Shown: piece by piece, positions 6,650-14,094 of the stretch | Layout: each line of letters opens with the position of its first letter | How positions within the stretch are numbered: the stretch's first letter is position 1 | DNA from: Solirubrobacterales bacterium | GTDB taxonomy: Bacteria; Actinomycetota; Thermoleophilia; Solirubrobacterales; 70-9 | Assembly (NCBI GenBank): GCA_009379895.1 | Contig: WHSW01000007.1 | Coordinates: 10,711 to 47,888 of the forward strand | Length of the DNA: 37,178 nt | Direction of reading: 5' to 3' | Notes under the pieces: generated by a model | The model's input: the letters and a program-made list of their open reading frames with translations, nothing else | What the model was told of the DNA's origin: nothing | The model's database searches: none | Position numbers and translations under genes: made by a program

Positions 6650-7926
6650 GCCGTGACGTTCGCCTGATCGTCGGCGCGGTGGGAATCTCGGCCCTCGGCG
6701 ACTTCCTGCTCTGGGTCCCGCTCACCCTTCACCTCGAGGCCACGACGGGCTCTGGCCTCGCGGTGGCCGGCTTGATGATCGCGCTGTTCGCGCCGATCGT
6801 GGTCCTCGCTCCGATCGCCGGCCTCGTCGTCGATCGCCGCGACGCCCGCGAGGTGCTGATCGTCTCCTCGCTGGCCCAGGCGTTGATCGCCGCCGCGCTG
6901 GCCCTGGCGCTCGACTCGACCGCCGCGATCATCGCCCTCGCGGCCCTCCTGGGCACGGGCTTTGCGCTCGCCCAGCCGGCGGAGTTCGCGCTGGTCCCGA
7001 CGATCGCCGGTGAGCGATCCTCGGCGCAGTTGAACCGCATCAATGGCTACGTCGAGACCTCGCGCTACATCGGGATGACCGCCGGCCCCCTCCTGGGTGG
7101 GGCGCTCGCGGCGACCGGGGGCACGCAAGTGGCGGTCATGGTCAACGCGGCGACCTTCGTCGGGGTGGCCCTCGCCGCGTTCGCGCTGCGCGCTCGCAGG
7201 GCTCCCGTGTCCATGGCGGCGGAGGGCCCCGGCGGGGCACAAGACCGCCGGCCCGACCGCGCCCGCGACGGGTTCAAGTATCTGTTCGGCGACCGCGTGC
7301 TCGTGATCGTCGTCGGGGCGGCTTTCGTGTCGCTGCTGTTCATGAGCGCGACGATCACCGCCGAGGTCTTCTACCTCAAGCAGGACCTGGCGGTCGGCGA
7401 CACGCTCTACGGCCTCCTCTTCTCGGCGTGGACCGTCGGCATGGTGGTCGGCGCGATCGCGATCTCGCGACGCGTGAAGGGCGGGGCGCTGGCCGTCGGG
7501 GCGCTGATCGCGATCGGCGTGCAGGGCCTCGGCGTCGGTGCCCCGGCGGCCGTGCTCGCCGTCGGCTTCGCCGGGGCGATGTGGTTCGTCGGCGGGCTCG
7601 GCCACGGGACCAAGAACGTGCTCGTGCGGACGTTGATCCAGGAGCGGGTGCCCGAGCGCCTGCACGGGCGAGCGTTCGCCGCCTACAACGGCGTGCGCAA
7701 CGGCGCCGAGCTGTTCGCGATCGCCGCCGGCGGGGTGCTGGTCGCCGCGATCGGCGCCCGAACCACCCTGGCGATCGCAGGGGCGATGCCGGTGCTCACG
7801 GCGCTCGTCGGCCTCGCCGTCTACCGGCGCCGGGCCGCGGGGGGATCCTCCGGCCCGACCGCCGAGCCGGAGGAGCCCGAGCCGCTGATCGAGCCCGCGC
7901 CGGCCGGCGGGGCGCTGGTCGAGTAG
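6646..7926 (+). CDS. MFS transporter (MFS_3/enterobactin-exporter-like)
   Basis: A 426-residue polytopic membrane protein with 10-12 hydrophobic segments in two halves separated by a charged loop near residues 185-208. The N-terminus DVRLIVGAVGISALGDFLLW, the loop motif VVDRRDAREVL and LNRINGYVETSRYIGMTAGP are typical of the MFS_3 group, which includes drug and siderophore exporters. The start is GTG 6646-6648, with AGAGGGGG 6 bases upstream. The substrate is unknown. The last 35 codons form an acidic Pro/Glu tail that overlaps the opposite-strand YihY gene. Confidence 0.85.
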   Translation: MSRDVRLIVGAVGISALGDFLLWVPLTLHLEATTGSGLAVAGLMIALFAPIVVLAPIAGLVVDRRDAREVLIVSSLAQALIAAALALALDSTAAIIALAALLGTGFALAQPAEFALVPTIAGERSSAQLNRINGYVETSRYIGMTAGPLLGGALAATGGTQVAVMVNAATFVGVALAAFALRARRAPVSMAAEGPGGAQDRRPDRARDGFKYLFGDRVLVIVVGAAFVSLLFMSATITAEVFYLKQDLAVGDTLYGLLFSAWTVGMVVGAIAISRRVKGGALAVGALIAIGVQGLGVGAPAAVLAVGFAGAMWFVGGLGHGTKNVLVRTLIQERVPERLHGRAFAAYNGVRNGAELFAIAAGGVLVAAIGARTTLAIAGAMPVLTALVGLAVYRRRAAGGSSGPTAEPEEPEPLIEPAPAGGALVE

Positions 7927-8915
7927 CCCTCGCTCGGCGTCCGCTCCTCGTCCTGTGGCGGCGCCGCTTCGCCGCCCTCCGGGGGCAATTCCGCGTCCCT
8001 CGCCGGGCTCACGAAGGGAGCGAACTCGCCCGGCGGCGTCGCCCCCTCCGCGGCCATCGCGGTGCGCTCGAGCTCGGCCGCGAACTGGGCACCGAAGAGC
8101 ACCGCGACGTTCGTGATCCAGAGCCAGATCAAGAAGACGATCGCCCCGGCGAGGCTGCCGTAGGTGTTGCCGTAAGAGCCGAAGTTGGCGACGTAGAGGC
8201 TGAAGCCGGCGGAGGCGGCGAGCCAGAGGACGGTCGCGAGCAGGCTCCCGGGCAGGATCCAGCGCATGCCCTCGTGGCGGGCGTTGGGCGAGAAGCGGTA
8301 GAGGACGCCGATCACCCCGATCACCATCACGAACAGGATCGGCCACTTGGCGATCGAGAAGACGGTCAGCGCCGTGTCGCCGACGCCGACCTCGTCGCCG
8401 ATCGCCTTGGTCAGTGGACCGGTGAGCACCAGGGCGATCAGGACCAGCGCCAGGATCAACGTCATGACCAGGGTGATCACGATCTGCAACGGGCGCAGCT
8501 TCCAGAACGGGCGCTCCTCCTCGACCGCGTAGATCTCGTTCGAGGCGCGCATGAAGGCCCCCACGTAGCCCGACGCCGACCACAGCCCGCCGGTGATCCC
8601 GAGCACCAGGGCGATCCCGGCGGCGTTCGAGCTCTCGACGATCTCGGTGACCGGCTCCTGCACGGCGTCGACGGCCGACTGCGAGCCGAGCTGATCGATG
8701 ATCTTGAGGAAGCTGTCGATCGTCCCCTCGTTGCCCAGCACCCCGAGCAGCGAGACGAGCACGATCAGCCCGGGGAAGATCGAGAGCACCGAGTAGTAGG
8801 TGAGCGCCGCGGCGTTGTCGGTGAGGTGATTGGCGTGAAAGGACTTCGCCGCGTCGCGCAGCGCGTGCCACCAGGCGCGGACGGTGAGGTCGGCCGGCCT
8901 GTCGACGCGCTCCAT
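7821..8915 (-). CDS. YihY/BrkB family inner membrane protein
   Basis: A 364-residue membrane protein of the YihY (formerly called ribonuclease BN) family. Family-typical wording is AWWHALRDAAKSFHANHLTDNAAALTYYSVLSIFPGLIVL at the N-terminus, then GASGYVGAFMRASNEIY-like and SPNARHEGMRWILPGS segments, with about six membrane helices between residues 40 and 285. The cytoplasmic tail (about 290-364) is low-complexity, rich in Pro, Glu, Ser and Gly, and its last 35 codons overlap the MFS gene. The start is ATG 8913-8915; a TAGAAC hexamer 6 bases upstream is a weak -10 candidate. The molecular function of the family is unsettled. Confidence 0.88.
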   Translation of the reverse strand: MERVDRPADLTVRAWWHALRDAAKSFHANHLTDNAAALTYYSVLSIFPGLIVLVSLLGVLGNEGTIDSFLKIIDQLGSQSAVDAVQEPVTEIVESSNAAGIALVLGITGGLWSASGYVGAFMRASNEIYAVEEERPFWKLRPLQIVITLVMTLILALVLIALVLTGPLTKAIGDEVGVGDTALTVFSIAKWPILFVMVIGVIGVLYRFSPNARHEGMRWILPGSLLATVLWLAASAGFSLYVANFGSYGNTYGSLAGAIVFLIWLWITNVAVLFGAQFAAELERTAMAAEGATPPGEFAPFVSPARDAELPPEGGEAAPPQDEERTPSEGYSTSAPPAGAGSISGSGSSGSAVGPEDPPAARRR

Positions 8916-8954
8916 GGCTTCGTTCTACCCCTTCTTCGGCTCGCTATGCCGCGC

Positions 8955-9776
8955 TCACGACGATCCCCGCGACGCTCCCAGCGCCGCCAGATAGCGCTCG
9001 GCCGAGCGCGCCACGGCGGCCTTGGCGTCGTCGGCGACGACCCGCCCGAACCAGGCGCCGTAGAGGCGCTCGAAGGGATACGGCTCGAGCGCCGCGACGA
9101 TGCGTTCGACGCGCGCGGCGGGGAGCGGGATCAGGTTCGGGTAGCTGCGCATGAAGCTCACCCAGCGGCGATCCTGGACGACCTGGACGATGTCGCCGGA
9201 GAGCAGCGCGCCCGCCCCGTCGGTGCCCGCCGCCCAGTGGAGCACCGTGCCGCCCGCGAAATGGCCGCCGAGTCGCAGCAGCGTGAGCCCGGGCGCGAGC
9301 TCGCGCGCGTCTCCGTCCCAGACCTCGACGCTCGGATCGGGGCGCATGACCCACTCGCGGTCGGCCGCGTGCAGGTGGATGGGGGCGTTGAAGGCGTGCG
9401 CCCAGTCGACCATCGACGAGTAGTAGTGCGGGTGCGAGATCGCGATCGCGGCGAGCCCGCCGCGGCGCCCCACCTCCGCGACGATCTCGTCGTCGAGCAG
9501 CGAGACGCAGTCCCAGAGCACGTTGCCCCCCGGGGCCTGCACGAGCAGCGCGCGCTGGCCGATCGCAAACCGGGGCTCGACTCCGATCCCGGTCAGGCCG
9601 GTCTCCTCGGCGCGGATCTCGGCCCGGTGGGCCGCGCGCAGCCGCTCCGGAGTGGTCCAGCGTTGGCCCTCCCAGCCGACGTACTGGCGCTCGTCCTCGC
9701 AGATCGCGCAGCGCCGGGGCGGTCGCTCGGAGGCCGAGTGCTGGGTCCCACATGTCTCGCAGATGAACTCGGGCAT
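8955..9776 (-). CDS. MBL-fold hydrolase with N-terminal zinc ribbon and altered metal motif
   Basis: A 273-residue protein. An N-terminal zinc ribbon has Cys6-x2-Cys9 and Cys23-x2-Cys26. The following MBL fold keeps only part of the usual metal site: HPH at 115-117 replaces the start of HxHxDH and is followed by YYSS instead of DH, while GGHFAGG (His172) and SGD (Asp195) are present. It may bind one metal or have a different activity. The start is ATG 9774-9776, which puts the zinc ribbon at residues 4-26. It lies 77 bases after the SGNH gene on the same strand. The substrate is unknown. Confidence 0.8.
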   Translation of the reverse strand: MPEFICETCGTQHSASERPPRRCAICEDERQYVGWEGQRWTTPERLRAAHRAEIRAEETGLTGIGVEPRFAIGQRALLVQAPGGNVLWDCVSLLDDEIVAEVGRRGGLAAIAISHPHYYSSMVDWAHAFNAPIHLHAADREWVMRPDPSVEVWDGDARELAPGLTLLRLGGHFAGGTVLHWAAGTDGAGALLSGDIVQVVQDRRWVSFMRSYPNLIPLPAARVERIVAALEPYPFERLYGAWFGRVVADDAKAAVARSAERYLAALGASRGSS

Positions 9777-9853
9777 CGCGGGTGCTCACCCACACTCTGG
9801 CGGGCGGGCGGCGCGAGCGCCATCAGCCCCCGCGCGGCCGGTCCTCGCCGCGC

Positions 9854-11899
9854 TCAGCGACAGCGCTTGGGAACCGCCCGCTCGGGGCCGATCGCCTCGG
9901 GAACGCCCGAGCGCCGGAACGCGAAGCCGGCGGCGGCCAGGCACTTGAAGTAGCCCGTGAGTCGATTCGCGTACGCGCGCTGCCCCTTGCTGTTGGGGTG
10001 AAAGGAGAAGGCGGTCTTGCCGCGCTGCGGGACGAGCGCGTGGATCCACTCGCGCTTTCGCCCGCAGGGCTCGTGCCCGGCGAAGGTCCGCTCGACCCCG
10101 ATGAAGTGTGCACCGGCGGCCGCGGCCTGCTCGGCGATCACCTGGTTGAGCTGCTCGCCGCGCTCGCGCAGGAAGGCCATCTTTGAGCGCGTGATGAAGC
10201 CCCGCCTGCGGATCGAGCAGCGCCGCGGCGGATGGTCGGGAAAGAGCTGGGGATAGCCGAGGACGAACAGCGACGCGTTCGGAGCGGTGCGGCGGACGGC
10301 CGAGTAGGAGCTCGCCAGCAGCGGCGGGACCTCGTCGGCGATCCGCTGCTTGATCCGCTTCGCGCGCTTGCCCCGGTGACAGGGACGGGGGACGAGGCAT
10401 TGGGCGAGCACCTTGCCGAACCGCGCGTCGTTCCCGCCGACCGTCAGGGTCACCATGTCCGTCTTCGCCCAATCGCCCGCGCTGAGCCGGGCGAGCTGGA
10501 TCGAGGGCTCGCCCGCCTGCGGCGTGCCGCCGATCGCGCCCGCGGCGTCGAGGCGGCCCAGGTTCTCGGTCGTCCCGCCGCTGCACGCGAAGAACGAGCG
10601 GTTGAGCCGGTATCCGGGCGGGCTGAAGAGCCGCGAGTAGGCGCGGGTCGAGCGGTGGCATCGGTTGGGCTCGGTCGCCGTCTCGGGATCGAAGGGCGGC
10701 ACCCCCTCGCCCGAGGAGTAGGAGTCGCCGAGCCCGACGTATTCGGTCGGATCGAGCGGCACCGTCAGGTAGTCGCGGCCCGACCCGACCTTCGGGCCGG
10801 GATCCTCGAGCGCGCCGACGACCAGGGGAGCCGCCGGCTCGACTCGCTTCGCCTCGAAGGGGATGTCGACGTCGATGCACCAGTTCGGGTTGGTGAGCGC
10901 CGGGCTCTCGGTGATCCGATAGCTGCCCTCGTAGCTGTCCGAAGAGGTGAAGCTGCCGTCGGTCTGCACCCAGGCGAAGGAGGTCGTCGCCGACGGATCG
11001 GTCCCACCGAGGGTGTGCAGCGTGCCGTCGGCTCCGATCACCGTTTCGTCGAGGAGAAATCCGGCGTTGAAGTCGTAGGCCATGTCGCCGTCCTCGAATG
11101 CGTCGTCGGCCACGTTCTGATCGAAGCAGGGGAGCGGCCAGGGCGAGTAGAGCGGGTTCGGCCTGCGGTCCGGGGGCGGCACGGCCGGCCCGAGGAACAT
11201 CCCTCGAAAGGCGCCGACGACGCCGCTCGGCTGCACGTAGAAGAGGCCGGCGGCGTAGTCGACGATCTCGCCGAACGGCAGCAGTCCCTCCGCTCGCCAG
11301 ACCCCGGACCGGACCGGTTCGCCGCCGCCCACGGCCTCGACGTTGAGGACGTCGCCGGGGTCGGGATTGGCGGCGTCGGCGCAGGCGCTGCTGCTCCAGA
11401 CCGGATCGTCGGTGAGCTTCACGCGCGCGTGATCGCCCCTCAGCCGCCCGCTGATCGGCGAGGCGAGCGGCACGTCGAGGCGCCCGCCCGAGGGCGCTCG
11501 CGGGCTGCGGATCGTGCGCGGGCGCGTGTCGATACGCCCGGATCGGGTGATCGGATAGGCCGCGTGCCCGACCGGGGCTCCAACCGGGTCGGTGAACGGC
11601 ACGTCGAGGTCGCTCGGCGCGTGCATGGCGCCGAAGGGGATGCCAGCCGTCGTGTCGCAGCCGATCACCACCCCGGTGACCACCGGCTTGCCCGCGACGC
11701 GCTCGACCGCGAAGGCGACGTGCGTCCCCTCGTCGTTCGAGCCCCGCCACCAACCGTCCTCGGCGGGCTTCGCCGCGCTCGCGATGGGTGCGTCCAACAG
11801 CAGGACGAGCCCGAGGCACGCGAGCAGTGCCCCGCCCGCCACGATCGCGGTCCGCGAGGCCCCCGCCGACCCCCGCCCCCGCCTGCGATTGCCGAGCAC
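9854..11899 (-). CDS. Secreted SGNH/GDSL hydrolase with large N-terminal module
   Basis: A 681-residue exported protein. An N-terminal Arg-rich region and hydrophobic core (about 17-42, ending ASAA) form a Sec signal peptide. Residues about 45-380 are a module I do not recognise. The SGNH hydrolase domain follows: GDSYSSGEG with nucleophile Ser393, the Gly-rich ACSGGTTENL near 438-447, GGND with Asn490, and SFHPN with His634. The SEST-like family includes secreted lipases and esterases. Paired cysteines are consistent with an extracytoplasmic location. The start is GTG 11897-11899 with an AGGAGGAG ribosome-binding site just upstream. It lies 56 bases after the ECF41 gene, so it may share that transcript. 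Confidence 0.85.
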   Translation of the reverse strand: MLGNRRRGRGSAGASRTAIVAGGALLACLGLVLLLDAPIASAAKPAEDGWWRGSNDEGTHVAFAVERVAGKPVVTGVVIGCDTTAGIPFGAMHAPSDLDVPFTDPVGAPVGHAAYPITRSGRIDTRPRTIRSPRAPSGGRLDVPLASPISGRLRGDHARVKLTDDPVWSSSACADAANPDPGDVLNVEAVGGGEPVRSGVWRAEGLLPFGEIVDYAAGLFYVQPSGVVGAFRGMFLGPAVPPPDRRPNPLYSPWPLPCFDQNVADDAFEDGDMAYDFNAGFLLDETVIGADGTLHTLGGTDPSATTSFAWVQTDGSFTSSDSYEGSYRITESPALTNPNWCIDVDIPFEAKRVEPAAPLVVGALEDPGPKVGSGRDYLTVPLDPTEYVGLGDSYSSGEGVPPFDPETATEPNRCHRSTRAYSRLFSPPGYRLNRSFFACSGGTTENLGRLDAAGAIGGTPQAGEPSIQLARLSAGDWAKTDMVTLTVGGNDARFGKVLAQCLVPRPCHRGKRAKRIKQRIADEVPPLLASSYSAVRRTAPNASLFVLGYPQLFPDHPPRRCSIRRRGFITRSKMAFLRERGEQLNQVIAEQAAAAGAHFIGVERTFAGHEPCGRKREWIHALVPQRGKTAFSFHPNSKGQRAYANRLTGYFKCLAAAGFAFRRSGVPEAIGPERAVPKRCR

Positions 11900-11955
11900 G
11901 GTCTCCTCCCTGCTCCCCCGGGTTTCCCAACGCCGCCCCCCGGCGACGGCCGAGT

Positions 11956-12918
11956 CTAAACGCTCTTGCCGGGTGGGTCCCCGGGTCCGGCGCTTGCTCG
12001 CCGCATGAGCTCTTGGAGATCCGCGGGACGCCCGATGTGGCGCAGCTTGTCCGGGTTGACCACCGAACGGACGGCCCCGATCCGCCCGTCGACGATCTCC
12101 AGCGCCATCACGTTGATCAGCCCGCCGCCGGGGTCGCGGATCACGGCGCCGGGCTGGCCGTTGACCGTCACCGGGTCGAGCGAGAAGCCCCCGAAGCGCG
12201 CGGCGGCCCGGGCCCAGGCGCCGAGCGTGCGAGCGACCCTCGCCCGGCCATGTACCGGTCGCGCCAGGGCGGGCGCCTTGCCGCCCCCGTCCCCATGCAA
12301 CTCGACGTCCTCGGCGAGCAGCGACTCGAGCCCGCCGAGGTCGCCCCGCTCGACCGCGGCGAAGAACCGGCTCGCGAGCCGCTCACGCTGCTCGCGCGAG
12401 GTCTCGAAGCGCGGGGCGCCCTCGTCGACCCGGCGGCGCGCGCGCGTGGCGAGCTGGCGCACGGCCGGCTCGCTCTTGCCGACGATCTCCGCGACCTCCC
12501 GGTAGGGGTAGTCGAACACGTCGCGGAGCAGCAGGACGGCGCGCTGCTCGGGCGAGAGGCTCTCGAGCAGGACCAGGAAGGCGAGCGAGAGGGAGTCCGC
12601 GATCTCGGCGTGCTGCGCCGGATCGTCCTCCTCGCTCGCCAGTAGGGGCTCGGGCAGCCACTCGCCCACGTAGCGCTCGCGGCGCGCGCGCGCGGAGCGC
12701 AGCTCGTCGATCGCGAGCCTGGTGACCACGGTGGCCAGGTAGGCCTTCGGCGACTCGATCCGCTCCCCGGCCTCGAGCGCGCGATGCAGGCGCAGGAGCG
12801 CCTCCTGGACGACGTCCTCCGCCTCGGCGACGCTGCCCAGCATCCGGTAGGCGATCGCGAACGCCCGCGGCCGGAGCTCCTCGAGGATCCGCTCGTCGTC
12901 GGTTTGCGCGCCGCTCAT
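11956..12918 (-). CDS. ECF41-group RNA polymerase sigma factor (SigJ-like)
   Basis: A 320-residue ECF sigma factor. Region 2 covers about 15-80 (AEAEDVVQEALLRLHRALE), region 4 about 110-165 (LSPEQRAVLLLRDVFDYPYREVAEIVGKSEPAVRQL), and a SnoaL-like C-terminal domain 175-315. All three ECF41 hallmarks are visible: WLPEP at 87-91 in the linker, DGGGK at 210-214 and NPDKL at 288-292. In this group the fused SnoaL-like domain replaces an anti-sigma factor. The ATG 12916-12918 overlaps the epimerase stop by ATGA, so translation is coupled. ECF41 factors are characteristically encoded beside a carboxymuconolactone decarboxylase, oxidoreductase or epimerase gene, as here. Confidence 0.95.
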   Translation of the reverse strand: MSGAQTDDERILEELRPRAFAIAYRMLGSVAEAEDVVQEALLRLHRALEAGERIESPKAYLATVVTRLAIDELRSARARRERYVGEWLPEPLLASEEDDPAQHAEIADSLSLAFLVLLESLSPEQRAVLLLRDVFDYPYREVAEIVGKSEPAVRQLATRARRRVDEGAPRFETSREQRERLASRFFAAVERGDLGGLESLLAEDVELHGDGGGKAPALARPVHGRARVARTLGAWARAAARFGGFSLDPVTVNGQPGAVIRDPGGGLINVMALEIVDGRIGAVRSVVNPDKLRHIGRPADLQELMRRASAGPGDPPGKSV

Positions 12919-13862
12919 CGGAGCCCGGTCGCGAACCCCTGACGCCAGCTCGGGTAGCGCGGCCGCCAGCCGAGCTCGCGCTTCGCCTTCGCGTTCGAGG
13001 CCCCTCGCACGTCGGTCATCATGATCGTCGCCGCCTCGCCGGCCGCGAGCCGGCCGACCCACCTCGGCAGCCGCAGCGGGCGCTTGGCGCCGACGGCCTC
13101 CGCGGCCGCGGGCAGCCACTCCGAGACCGGCGCCGGGTCGTCGTCGACGATGTTGTAGAGGCCGCGCTCGCCGCGCTCAACCGCGGCCACGGTGGCTGTC
13201 GCGGCGTCGGAGATCTGGACGAAGGACCACACCCCCGAGCCGTCGCCGACGAGCGGGAACTTGCGCTTGCGGATCATCTCGACGTGCTCCCCCGGTGGGT
13301 CGGCGGCGAACGACGTCCCCGGCCCGTAGAAGCCACCGTAGCGGAGCACCACGCCCTCGACCCAGTCCGCGCCGGCGACCGCCTCCTCGAGGTAGCGGAT
13401 CGCATCCAGCGCGCGGCGGAACGCCTCCGGCGGATCGCGATCGAGCGGATCCTCCTCGGTCTTGAGCGGGCCGCCGACGCGAGCGAACGGCCAGCCCGCG
13501 AAGCTCTGGGCGACGAAGCGGCTGATGCCCACCGCCCGCCCGGCGGAGAGCAGATGGTCGGTCCCCTCGGTGCGCAGGCGGTTGGTGAGCGCGAAGTCGC
13601 GGTCGAAGTGGCGCGGGTCCATCGAGCCCGACAGCGCCGTGAGCTGGTGCACGATCACGTCCGGCGCGGCCTCGCTGACCGCGGTCCCGACTGCCTCCGG
13701 ATCGAGCCCGTCGGCGAGCGCCGGTCGGGCGCCGAGGCTGCGGACCAGATCGGCCTTGGCCTGGCTGCGGGTCATGCCCACGACCTCGTGCCCGCTCGCG
13801 ACGAGCTGCGGGACCAGTTGCTTGCCGAGCGCGCCGGTGGCGCCGGCGACGAAGACCTTCAT
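12915..13862 (-). CDS. NAD(P)-dependent epimerase/dehydratase, ECF41 partner
   Basis: A 315-residue extended short-chain dehydrogenase-like protein. The Rossmann dinucleotide motif GATGALG is at residues 7-13. Further family features are the RYGGFYGPG segment near 174-182, FVQISDAATATVAAVERG near 214-231, and LPRWVGRLAAGEAATIMMTDVRGASNAKAKRELGW near the C-terminus. It is the epimerase member of the genes typically linked to ECF41. The start is ATG 13860-13862, preceded by AAGGAG with 6-base spacing. It is transcribed from the ECF41-type promoter at 13896-13922 and overlaps the sigma gene by 4 bases. The physiological substrate is unknown. Confidence 0.9.
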   Translation of the reverse strand: MKVFVAGATGALGKQLVPQLVASGHEVVGMTRSQAKADLVRSLGARPALADGLDPEAVGTAVSEAAPDVIVHQLTALSGSMDPRHFDRDFALTNRLRTEGTDHLLSAGRAVGISRFVAQSFAGWPFARVGGPLKTEEDPLDRDPPEAFRRALDAIRYLEEAVAGADWVEGVVLRYGGFYGPGTSFAADPPGEHVEMIRKRKFPLVGDGSGVWSFVQISDAATATVAAVERGERGLYNIVDDDPAPVSEWLPAAAEAVGAKRPLRLPRWVGRLAAGEAATIMMTDVRGASNAKAKRELGWRPRYPSWRQGFATGLR

Positions 13863-13895
13863 CGCATCTCCTTTCGGTTTGCATGTACCCCGGGA

Positions 13896-13922
13896 GACGA
13901 GATGGCGAGCGCGCCTGTGACA
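13896..13922 (-). promoter_or_regulatory. ECF41-type promoter (TGTCACA-N16-CGTC)
   Basis: On the minus strand TGTCACA (13916-13922) is followed after exactly 16 bases by CGTC (13896-13899), matching the -35 and -10 described for ECF41 sigma factors. The ATG of the epimerase is 33 bases downstream, with a ribosome-binding site between. This implies that the sigma factor activates its own operon. The -35 starts 7 bases beyond the 3' end of tRNA-Phe. Confidence 0.85.
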
Positions 13923-13929
13923 GCAGCAG

Positions 13930-14002
13930 TGGCGAGGGGCGGAATCGAACCGCCGACACCACGATTTTCAGTCGTGTGCTCTACCAACTGAGCTACCTCG
14001 CC
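13930..14002 (-). tRNA. tRNA-Phe (anticodon GAA)
   Basis: A 73-base cloverleaf on the minus strand. The acceptor stem GGCGAGG pairs with CCTCGCC, followed by discriminator A. The D arm is GCTCAGTTGGTAGAGC, the anticodon stem CACGACTGAAAATCGTG carries GAA, and the T arm is GGCGGTTCGATTCCGCC. The 3' CCA is not encoded. A TAGCCT hexamer (minus strand, 14014-14019), 11 bases before the 5' end, is a plausible -10 element. No integrase or duplicated tRNA end is visible, so there is no sign of use as an attachment site. Confidence 0.97.
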
Positions 14003-14078
14003 CGCGGCCGGTAAGGCTAGCGCCGAGCCGCCGGCCGCCGCCTGCACGGGCGGCGCTCCGCCTCGCCGCCCGGCATCT

Positions 14079-14094
14079 ATTAGGGTCACCTAAT
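14079..14094. promoter_or_regulatory. IdeR/DtxR-like operator overlapping a start codon
   Basis: ATTAGG-GTCA-CCTAAT is a perfect 6-base inverted repeat around a 4-base centre and agrees with the core of DtxR/IdeR iron boxes. Its last bases include the first two bases of the ATG at 14093-14095, and its left arm contains a TATTAG -10 candidate (14078-14083). A bound repressor would block transcription start directly. Confidence 0.75.

Noticed and set aside
6514-8871. Upstream extension of the OB-HD frame to 8871 (minus)
   Set aside because: The part beyond 6513 is a shadow of the MFS and YihY genes. The OB-HD protein starts at MSDQ with a -10 element 7 bases upstream.
9780-9791. Small inverted repeat GGGTG-CT-CACCC between the SGNH and MBL genes
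   Set aside because: The loop of two bases is too small for a good hairpin, and no terminator features follow.
7926-9953. Long plus-strand frame crossing the MFS end, YihY and MBL genes
   Set aside because: Antisense shadow, low-complexity and highly charged, without motifs.
12919-13119. N-terminal extension of the ECF41 sigma frame to 13119
   Set aside because: It lies inside the epimerase gene and is Arg/Ala-rich. Region 2 of the sigma factor begins after ATG 12918, which has the typical ATGA overlap.
13930-14002. tRNA-Phe as an integration site of a mobile element
   Set aside because: No integrase, no duplicated tRNA 3' end, and ordinary core genes on both sides.
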